From contig VSOC01000021.1 of assembly GCA_009774615.1 (NCBI GenBank), positions 1 to 43,048 of the forward strand: a stretch of 43,048 nucleotides of DNA, given 5' to 3'. Positions 36,954-43,048 of this stretch are shown in pieces. Positions within the stretch are counted from its first letter, which is position 1; every line of letters begins with the position of its first letter. The DNA is from Lachnospiraceae bacterium (GTDB lineage: Bacteria > Bacillota > Clostridia > Lachnospirales > Lachnospiraceae). The notes beneath the pieces were generated by a model. That model saw only the letters and a list, made by a program, of their open reading frames with translations, did not search any database and was not told where the DNA came from. The translations under genes were made by a program, and so were the position numbers.

Positions 36954-39361
36954 ACTATGGATATTTTGATGATAAAAAACGCGAATATGTAATCGAACGC
37001 CCCGACACCCCTGCGCCCTGGGTGAATTACCTGGGTTCTCCCGCCTATGGAGCAATTATCTCCAATAACGCCGGCGGCTACAGCTTTGCCCGTTCCGGGG
37101 CAAACGGCAGAATACTGCGCTATGTATTCAATCACTTTGACCAGCCCGGACGTTACCTCTATCTTTACGACCGGGACACGAAAGATTACTGGTCGGCCTC
37201 CTGGCAGCCTGTGGGAAAGGATCTGTCCGTCTACAAAAGCCAGTGCCGCCACGGTCTGGGCTATACACAGATGATTTCCGATTATGCCCTTATCCATGCA
37301 AAAGCCCTGTACTATGTGCCCGCGGAAAAAAACTATGAAGTCTGGTCGCTTTCTGTAACCAACCGTGCAGACTGCCCCAAAACCCTTACCTTAACCGGCT
37401 ATGCAGAATTTACCAATCACGGCAATTATGAACAGGATCAGGTAAACCTGCAGTATTCCCTGTTTATCACCCGAACCTTATTTGAAAAAAACCGGATTAT
37501 CCAGCAGATACATGGCAACCTCGACACCCTTGCCGAAGATGAACAGGTGGATAAGAAACAGGTAACCGAACGCTTTTTTGGCCTGGCCGGTGCCGATGTT
37601 TCCTCCTACTGCGGCGATAAAGAACAGTTTCTCGGCAAATACCACGGCTACGGCGATCCCCAGGGCGTTTCTTCGGGAAATCTGGGAAATACTTTAAGTT
37701 ATAATGAAAACGCATGCGGAGCATTATCCTGCACAATTGAACTTCAGCCCGGAGAAACCAAAACGGTGGCTTTTCTCCTCGGTGAGGGAAGTTCAGCGGA
37801 AGCCGAAAACATTCTTAGCCGCTATGCCGAACCGAAAGAGCAGGTATCCAGAGAAGTTTTTCAATTAACCTATGACTGGGAGAAAAAACTTGAACACTTT
37901 CAGGTTCATACCCCCAGCCCGGAATTTGACACGATGATCAATACCTGGAATGCCTATAACTGTTTTATCACCTTTATCTGGTCGCGTGCCGCTTCTTTCA
38001 TTTACTGCGGTCTGCGCAATGGCTACGGCTACCGGGATACGGTACAGGATATCCAGGGAATTATCCATCTTGCACCGGAAATGGCAAAGGAAAAAATCCG
38101 CTTTATGCTCTCTGCTCAGATAAGCCACGGGGGCGGGCTGCCCCTGGTTAAATTTACGCATCACCCGGGACATGAAACAGGCCCGGAGGACGCCGCCTAC
38201 CGCCAGGAAACCGGACACCCTGCCTACCGCGCCGACGACGCCCTGTGGCTGTTCCCAACCGTTTATAAATACATCGCAGAAACCGGAGATACCGCCTTCC
38301 TTGACGAAGTTATCCCCTTTGCCGACAAAGAAGAGGGAAGCGTTTATGAACATCTGAACCGGGCACTTCAGTTTTCCTTCAGCCATCTTGGGCCTCACGG
38401 CACACCGGCAGGGCTTTTCGCGGACTGGAATGACTGCCTGCGCCTGGGAGCAGACGGGGAATCTTCCTTTGTTGCCATGCAGTTTTATTACGCCATGTCC
38501 GTTATCCGCCAGTTTGCCCTGTACCGAAACGACGTTAAAAACGGCGAATACTGGGAAAAAAAGCAGGAAGAAATCGGAAAACGCATCCAAAATCTGTACT
38601 GGGACAATGACCGCTTTATCCGCGGCTATACCCAGGCAGGGGAACGCATCGGAGCGGCATCGGACAAAGAGGCGAACCTCTGGCTGAATCCGCAGAGCTG
38701 GGCGGTTATCAGCGGGCTTGCCTCCAAAGAACAGGCCGAATCCGCCTTAGAAGCTGTCTATCAGCATCTGAACACCGAATATGGAGCCATCCTGATGAAT
38801 CCTCCTTACCACAGTCATGCCTTTGACGGCGCTCTGGCGGTTATCTATAACCAGGGAACCAAAGAAAATGCAGGAATTTTCTCCCAGTCCCAGGGCTGGC
38901 TGATTCTTGCCGAAGCTCTGTGCGGACATGGCGAACACGCCTTTACTTATTTTATGGAGAATGCACCCTCCGCACAGAATGACCGCGCCGAAGTCCGCCG
39001 CTTAGAGCCGTACTGCTATGGACAGTTTACCGAAGGCATCGCGAGCAGACATCCCGGACGTTCCCATGTCCACTGGCTGACCGGCACGGCTTCCACCATG
39101 ATGGTCGGATGCGTCGAAGGTATCCTGGGTATCCGCCCGGATTTAACCGGAATCCGGCTTTCGCCTTCAATTCCCAAAAGCTGGGACTCTCTGGAAATCC
39201 ATAAAGATTTCCGCGGAAAACAGCTTCACATCGTAATTCAAAATCCGGATCAGAAGGAAACCGGTGTACGAAAGACGATCCTTAACGGCACAGAACTTGA
39301 TGAAAATTACATTCCAGAAAGCCTTCTTCACGAAAAAAATGAAATCCTTCTCATTATGTAA
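36950..39361 (+). CDS. GH94 glycoside phosphorylase, cellobiose-phosphorylase size
   Basis: An 803-aa enzyme whose opening MNYGYFDDKKREYVIERPDT and APWVNYLGS, IISNNAGGYSFARSGANGR and YKSQCRHGLGYT are standard for disaccharide phosphorylases of GH94. The general acid is in FADWNDCLRLG (DWND from residue 492), and RDTVQDIQGIIH and ENAGIFSQSQGW are phosphate- and substrate-site regions. Cellobiose, chitobiose, laminaribiose and cellobionate enzymes all share these, so specificity is open. Its ATG overlaps the upstream stop (ATGA), a sign of translational coupling and possibly of sequential action, with the long form shortening oligosaccharides and this one splitting the dimer. A strong hairpin ends the operon. 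Confidence 0.9.
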   Translation: MNYGYFDDKKREYVIERPDTPAPWVNYLGSPAYGAIISNNAGGYSFARSGANGRILRYVFNHFDQPGRYLYLYDRDTKDYWSASWQPVGKDLSVYKSQCRHGLGYTQMISDYALIHAKALYYVPAEKNYEVWSLSVTNRADCPKTLTLTGYAEFTNHGNYEQDQVNLQYSLFITRTLFEKNRIIQQIHGNLDTLAEDEQVDKKQVTERFFGLAGADVSSYCGDKEQFLGKYHGYGDPQGVSSGNLGNTLSYNENACGALSCTIELQPGETKTVAFLLGEGSSAEAENILSRYAEPKEQVSREVFQLTYDWEKKLEHFQVHTPSPEFDTMINTWNAYNCFITFIWSRAASFIYCGLRNGYGYRDTVQDIQGIIHLAPEMAKEKIRFMLSAQISHGGGLPLVKFTHHPGHETGPEDAAYRQETGHPAYRADDALWLFPTVYKYIAETGDTAFLDEVIPFADKEEGSVYEHLNRALQFSFSHLGPHGTPAGLFADWNDCLRLGADGESSFVAMQFYYAMSVIRQFALYRNDVKNGEYWEKKQEEIGKRIQNLYWDNDRFIRGYTQAGERIGAASDKEANLWLNPQSWAVISGLASKEQAESALEAVYQHLNTEYGAILMNPPYHSHAFDGALAVIYNQGTKENAGIFSQSQGWLILAEALCGHGEHAFTYFMENAPSAQNDRAEVRRLEPYCYGQFTEGIASRHPGRSHVHWLTGTASTMMVGCVEGILGIRPDLTGIRLSPSIPKSWDSLEIHKDFRGKQLHIVIQNPDQKETGVRKTILNGTELDENYIPESLLHEKNEILLIM

Positions 39362-39398
39362 TGGTAAGAAACAAGTGCCCGGACGGGTACAATTTAAG

Positions 39399-39428
39399 GG
39401 CGCGGTGATTATGCCGCGCCTGGTTTTT
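39399..39428 (+). terminator. Terminator of the GH94 operon
   Basis: GGCGCGG (39399-39405) pairs with CCGCGCC (39414-39420) around an 8-nt loop, followed by TGGTTTTTT. It lies 38 bp after the second GH94 stop, between convergent operons. Confidence 0.9.
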
Positions 39429-39465
39429 TGTATTTATATGGTTTTTTATCGATTTGTATGAATTT

Positions 39466-40233
39466 TTACTCCGTACTTTTTTCCTTGTCAATATCCCATT
39501 GTATCGCATGGTTTAAATCGCGGTATTTCTTTGGCGTCATCCCCACGGATTCACGAAATTGCTGGATAAAATGGCTCTGCGAGGAAAAGGACAGGCGGTT
39601 TGCAATCTCAATCATGGAGTATTCACTGTACTGCAGAAGATTTTTTGCCATCTCAATTTTCTGTCTGCGGATATAGGTGCTGACCGAATCGCCGGTTTCT
39701 TTTTTAAACAGCCGGGAGAGATAGCTGGCGGAAACCCCCAGCACATCGGCCAGATCCTCCACCGTAATCCGCTCTTTTATATGAGAATAAATATATTCTT
39801 TACAAATATTGATGTGCCGGGAATTGGTATCGCTCCGGCAGATTCGGCGCATCTTTTCCGTATAATCCAAAACCATGGCATCGTGAAGGCTCCGCAGTCC
39901 TTCTATCGTATGGATATCATCCAGCTTCTGAATATAAAAGTCGCTCATCCGAAAGGCCAGTTCCAGTTCCATACCCTTCTGCTTGCACATGCGCGTAATC
40001 ATTGCTGTGGTAATCACAAAATGATATTTTAAATTGGTAATGGGATTTCTGGAAAGTACACCTACCCCGTCACTGTCCAAAAATCTCTGCTGCTCACAGT
40101 TTTTCTTTATTGCATCAATATCACCATTCGTCACAGCCTGGTAAAACAAATACTCTTCTGTCGGTGCCCTGTGTTCGACTTCATCGATCTCATCCTCTGC
40201 TTCTAAAAGAAGCCATTCATTGCGGTAACTCAT
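39466..40233 (-). CDS. AraC-family transcriptional regulator coupled to galT
   Basis: A 255-aa regulator with an unclassified N-terminal part (about 1-150) and a C-terminal AraC double helix-turn-helix (ERITVEDLADVLGVSASYLSRLFKKETG, then EIANRLSFSSQSHFIQQFRESVGMTPKKYR). It lacks the cupin motif of classic AraC proteins, so the effector is unclear. The ATG (40233) overlaps the galT stop codon (ATGA), so it is made together with GalT; the longer frame to 40305 lies inside galT. It probably controls its own operon, whose promoter has a good -10 but no clear -35, or the neighbouring phosphorylase genes. A link to galactose is inferred from coupling only. Confidence 0.9.
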   Translation of the reverse strand: MSYRNEWLLLEAEDEIDEVEHRAPTEEYLFYQAVTNGDIDAIKKNCEQQRFLDSDGVGVLSRNPITNLKYHFVITTAMITRMCKQKGMELELAFRMSDFYIQKLDDIHTIEGLRSLHDAMVLDYTEKMRRICRSDTNSRHINICKEYIYSHIKERITVEDLADVLGVSASYLSRLFKKETGDSVSTYIRRQKIEMAKNLLQYSEYSMIEIANRLSFSSQSHFIQQFRESVGMTPKKYRDLNHAIQWDIDKEKSTE

Positions 40234-41747
40234 TGGCCCTGCTTTTCCTGAAAACCAACGCCTGCCAAAAATTTTCCAAAGGCTTTCCGGCCTGCTTCGT
40301 CGCATTTATACACACCGGCATCCTCAAGAACCCTTGCAAAGACATGACCCACTTCTTCCTGGAGGATTTCGGTAATGTTTTCCCTGGTAATGCTTTCATA
40401 CTTAGGAACAAATTCGTCCACCCAGTCCGCATGCTTTGCCAGAAGTTCATCGTTTCGGATATTTTTTCCTTCGACTATGGCCTCGCCCAGTCTGGAAAGT
40501 TCTTCTTTTAAGCGGGAAGGCAGCACAGCCAGACCCATAACCTCGATTAAGCCGATATTTTCCTTCTTAATATGATGTAATTCCTGGTGCGGGTGATAAA
40601 CGCCCAGAGGAAATTCTTCGGTGGTGATATTATTGCGCAGCACCAGATCCAGTTCAAACATCTCCCCGTTCTTCCGGGCAATAGGGGTAATGGTGTTATG
40701 CGGCTCGCCGTCGGTTTCGGCAAAGACGAACGCCTCTTCGTCGGTATAGCCTCTCCATGCCTTCAGGACAATATCCGCCAGTTCAATCAAACGATCGCTG
40801 TCTTTTCCGCGCAGACGGAGTACGGACATCGGCCAGTACACAATTCCGGCTTCCACATCTTCAAAGTCTTTCAGCACAAAGTTCTTTTCCATCGGAGCTT
40901 TTGCCATCGCAAAGGTGTAATGTCCGCCCTGGAAATGGTCATGGCTTAAAATCGAACCGCCCACGATGGGAAGATCCGCATTTGAACCCAGGAAGTAGTG
41001 CGGAAAGAGTTTGACAAAATCAAACAGTTTGACAAAAGCCGCTTTTTCAATCTTCATGGGAACGTGCTGCCCGTTGAAAACGATGCAGTGCTCATTGTAG
41101 TATACGTAAGGAGAATACTGGAAACCCCAGCCGCAGTTGTTGATGGTAATTGGGATAATGCGGTGGTTGTTTCTTGCGGGGTGGTTTACCCGTCCGGCAT
41201 AGCCTACATTTTCCATACATAACAGACACTTGGGGTAGCCGCTCTGCTTTGCGTTTTTGGCAGCAGCGATGGCCTTGGGATCTTTTTCGGGCTTGGATAA
41301 GTTAATGGTAATATCCAAATCGCCGTATTTTGTGGCCGTTTTCCACTTTAAGTCCTTACTTACCCGATAACGGCGAATATAGTCGGAATTTTGGCTGAGA
41401 TCGTAAAAATAATCCGTAGCTTCTTTCGGCGAATGTTTATACTTCTCCCAAAATTCCTTCACGACTTCACTTGGGCGGGGCATCAGGCAGTTCATCAGAC
41501 GGGTATCAAATAAATCACGGTAAACGACACTGTCCTCCTGCAATACCCCGGTTTCATGCGCATAATCCAGAAGTTCCTTTAAGACAGCTTCCAGATCGAT
41601 ACTCTCCGATGCTTTCTCCGGCTCGTTGTACTCGTCCATCTTCAGCACATCTAAAATCTGGTTTGTGGCATAGATTTTATCGTCCTCGCTTAACAGCCCT
41701 TTCTGGAAGCCATATTCTACAAGGTTTTTAATCGCTTGATCAACCAT
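40230..41747 (-). CDS. galT: Galactose-1-phosphate uridylyltransferase (Firmicute type)
   Basis: A 505-aa enzyme of the Leloir pathway that exchanges UMP between UDP-glucose and galactose 1-phosphate. It is the long Gram-positive GalT class. The active-site histidines are in GGSILSHDHFQGGHY (HxH), and CLLCMENVGYAGRVNHPARNNHR and FVFAETDGEPHNTITPI are class hallmarks. ATG 41747 follows GGAGG and matches family starts; the frame open to 41957 overlaps upstream sequence of no homology. The -10 TATACT on the minus strand (41784-41779) lies 32 bp upstream. galK and galE are not in the window. It would process galactose released by the GH53/GH42 system. Confidence 0.96.
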   Translation of the reverse strand: MVDQAIKNLVEYGFQKGLLSEDDKIYATNQILDVLKMDEYNEPEKASESIDLEAVLKELLDYAHETGVLQEDSVVYRDLFDTRLMNCLMPRPSEVVKEFWEKYKHSPKEATDYFYDLSQNSDYIRRYRVSKDLKWKTATKYGDLDITINLSKPEKDPKAIAAAKNAKQSGYPKCLLCMENVGYAGRVNHPARNNHRIIPITINNCGWGFQYSPYVYYNEHCIVFNGQHVPMKIEKAAFVKLFDFVKLFPHYFLGSNADLPIVGGSILSHDHFQGGHYTFAMAKAPMEKNFVLKDFEDVEAGIVYWPMSVLRLRGKDSDRLIELADIVLKAWRGYTDEEAFVFAETDGEPHNTITPIARKNGEMFELDLVLRNNITTEEFPLGVYHPHQELHHIKKENIGLIEVMGLAVLPSRLKEELSRLGEAIVEGKNIRNDELLAKHADWVDEFVPKYESITRENITEILQEEVGHVFARVLEDAGVYKCDEAGRKAFGKFLAGVGFQEKQGQ

Positions 41748-41778
41748 TTCCCATTTCCTCCTCGTTTTCTTTTCCTCT

Positions 41779-41784
41779 AGTATA
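41779..41784 (-). promoter_or_regulatory. galT -10 box without a matching -35
   Basis: TATACT on the minus strand (41784-41779) is a good -10 element, but the 17-bp position carries only TCCCTT-like sequence as a -35. This suggests activator dependence, perhaps on the AraC protein encoded downstream in the same operon. Confidence 0.4.
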
Positions 41785-41846
41785 ACTCGAATCGGAGAAA
41801 AAGGGAATGTAAAAAAGTTGTAGAAGTATATATTTTTGTTTTGTTG

Positions 41847-41872
41847 GTTACTGTGCACACATTCACAGTAAC
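41847..41872. promoter_or_regulatory. 9-bp perfect inverted repeat between the OFA carrier and galT
   Basis: GTTACTGTG (41847-41855) and CACAGTAAC (41864-41872) form a perfect dyad around 8 bp. On the minus strand it is not followed by a T-run, so it is a poor terminator for the carrier gene. It lies 63 bp before the galT -10 box and may be an operator. Confidence 0.4.
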
Positions 41873-41907
41873 TTTTGTTGTTCCTGCTTTCTGTATACAG
41901 GCATCTC

Positions 41908-43048
41908 TTACTTTGCTTCCCCTGGCTTGCGAATAAAAAAGCAGCACACCAGCGCACACACCGACAGGCCCAGGATTACCCAGAAAGAAGAAAGATAAGA
42001 GCCTGACGAGGTTCTGAGCCAGCCAATCAGCGTCGGGCCGATGGAAGCGGCAACAATTAAGTTGCAGGTCGCACAGGCATAGTTAATGCTGTAATACTTT
42101 GTTCCGAAAAAGCTTCCAATCATCGCCGACGTTGCCGACATCGAGCCGCCGTAGGTCATGCCCAGGATGATAAATCCGACAACCAGAAGAGAAATACTTA
42201 ACATCATTGTTGCCGCGGCGCAGGCAGCCATGGAGATTCCATAAGCTGCAGAGATAATAAACAGGGACACTTTATAGCCCTTTTTATCCCAGATAACACC
42301 GAAGGCCAGCCGTCCTAACCCGTTAAAGGTGGAAATCATCCCCATCGCAGCGGTGGCTGCCATCACGGCCTCAGCCTCGCCCATGGTGACAACCAGGATA
42401 TCGGAGGCTGCCGGAACCGCATTGCTGATTAAGGCCAGGCTTCCCGCACCAATCAAAATCACCCATGCAAAAAACAGCCAGAACGAAGGCGTGCGGAGCA
42501 TTTCTTTTGTTTCAAAATCTTTTGAAGAAATCACGTTATTTTTCCTGGCCTTTTCTACCAATGCTTCGGAAAATTCCTTTGACGGATTTTTAATAATCAT
42601 TGCCCCGATAACTAAAAGTACAGAGAAGATAATCCCCAGAACAAAAAACGTTTTTCTCCATCCAATAGTATTTAACAGCATGGTAACAAACGGACTGAGC
42701 ACCATGCTTCCAAAGCCAAACCCCATCAGCAGGGCACCGGAAGCCACGCCCTGCCGGTCGGCAAACCATTTCAGCGTTGTACTCAATATCGTATTCGCCC
42801 CGATACCCACCGCAAATCCGCAGGCCACGCCGTAGGAAATATAAATCCAGGGAAGCGACGAAGTAAACGAAGAGGCAATAAAGCCAATACCAATCACAAC
42901 CGCCGCAATTAAGATACTTACCCTGGGCGAGGTTTTCGGCGTAATCTGCCCTGCCGCCAGGTTCCCCACACAGAAACCAATCATTGAAATCGTAAAAATC
43001 AGGGAGGTCTGGGAACGAAGCCAGCCAAACTCCGCTTCCAGAGGCCGG
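41908..43048 (-). CDS. MFS transporter, OFA (oxalate/formate antiporter-like) family, 5' end beyond window
   Basis: About 380 residues of a 12-helix major-facilitator protein; the frame runs past ATG 42984 to the window edge (PLEAEFGWLRSQTSLIFT...), so 20-40 N-terminal residues are missing. The motifs WLRSQTSLIFTISMIGFCVGN, PKTSPRVSILIAA and GLGRLAFGVIWDKKGYK (the MFS loop-8/9 signature) are typical of the OFA family, whose members exchange oxalate/formate or move other carboxylates. The C-terminus ends near KPGEAK. Many OFA members in gut Firmicutes are uncharacterised and the substrate here cannot be read from sequence. It lies 160 bp upstream of galT on the same strand with a dyad between, so co-transcription is uncertain. 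Confidence 0.9.
   Translation of the reverse strand, partial: RPLEAEFGWLRSQTSLIFTISMIGFCVGNLAAGQITPKTSPRVSILIAAVVIGIGFIASSFTSSLPWIYISYGVACGFAVGIGANTILSTTLKWFADRQGVASGALLMGFGFGSMVLSPFVTMLLNTIGWRKTFFVLGIIFSVLLVIGAMIIKNPSKEFSEALVEKARKNNVISSKDFETKEMLRTPSFWLFFAWVILIGAGSLALISNAVPAASDILVVTMGEAEAVMAATAAMGMISTFNGLGRLAFGVIWDKKGYKVSLFIISAAYGISMAACAAATMMLSISLLVVGFIILGMTYGGSMSATSAMIGSFFGTKYYSINYACATCNLIVAASIGPTLIGWLRTSSGSYLSSFWVILGLSVCALVCCFFIRKPGEAK

Overview
The window looks like a chromosome segment of an anaerobic, gut-type Firmicute, most likely Lachnospiraceae. This is inferred from gene content and style: strong AGGAGG ribosome sites, Clostridia-type GalT, DUF4869, an OFA-type MFS carrier, the glpP-glpK-glpF-FAD dehydrogenase-DUF1667 order, and many ABC-importer/glycosidase loci. 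No rRNA, tRNA, CRISPR array or complete insertion sequence was seen.

Layout. 1-620: the 3' end of a tyrosine integrase and the terminal repeats of an integrative element. 620-6700: mostly single genes, comprising a low-molecular-weight phosphatase, a PTS EIIC-like membrane protein, two GNAT acetyltransferases, a WYL regulator with its zinc-ribbon neighbour, methylglyoxal synthase and a DUF4869 protein. 6850-15560 (minus): a galactan/galacto-oligosaccharide operon with an unrecognised 619-aa enzyme-like protein, a small zinc ribbon, a GH53 galactanase without signal peptide, an ABC importer and a GH42 beta-galactosidase, under a divergent LacI regulator (15925-16923). 17158-20843 (minus): hexuronate genes uxuA and uxuB with a GntR regulator, then a truncated FAH-family fragment. 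21359-27539 (minus): a glycerol operon running glpP, glpK, glpF, a GlpA-like dehydrogenase, an FAD/NAD oxidoreductase and a DUF1667 protein. 27914-39361: a beta-glucoside module in which an ABC importer plus a domain-permuted GH3 (minus) diverges from two translationally coupled GH94 phosphorylases (plus). 39466-43048 (minus): an AraC regulator coupled to galT, and a partial OFA-family carrier.

How the genes fit. Both glycan loci import oligosaccharides by ABC transporters and degrade them in the cytoplasm, by hydrolysis (GH53, GH42, GH3) or phosphorolysis (GH94). GalT would feed the released galactose into central metabolism, the uxu genes handle glucuronate, the glp operon handles glycerol and glycerol 3-phosphate, and methylglyoxal synthase is an overflow route from triose phosphates.

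Most notable signals: a mirrored promoter architecture between the GH3/ABC and GH94 operons (the same 13-bp word, the same 37-bp spacing to each -10 box, and a dyad just upstream of each -10); in-frame 18- and 27-bp tandem repeats expanded inside GH53, GH42 and an oxidoreductase; terminator-like hairpins between the last permease gene and the glycosidase gene in both import operons; an unclassified deacetylase-like protein heading the galactan operon; and a short hairpin sequence present twice, 11 kb apart.
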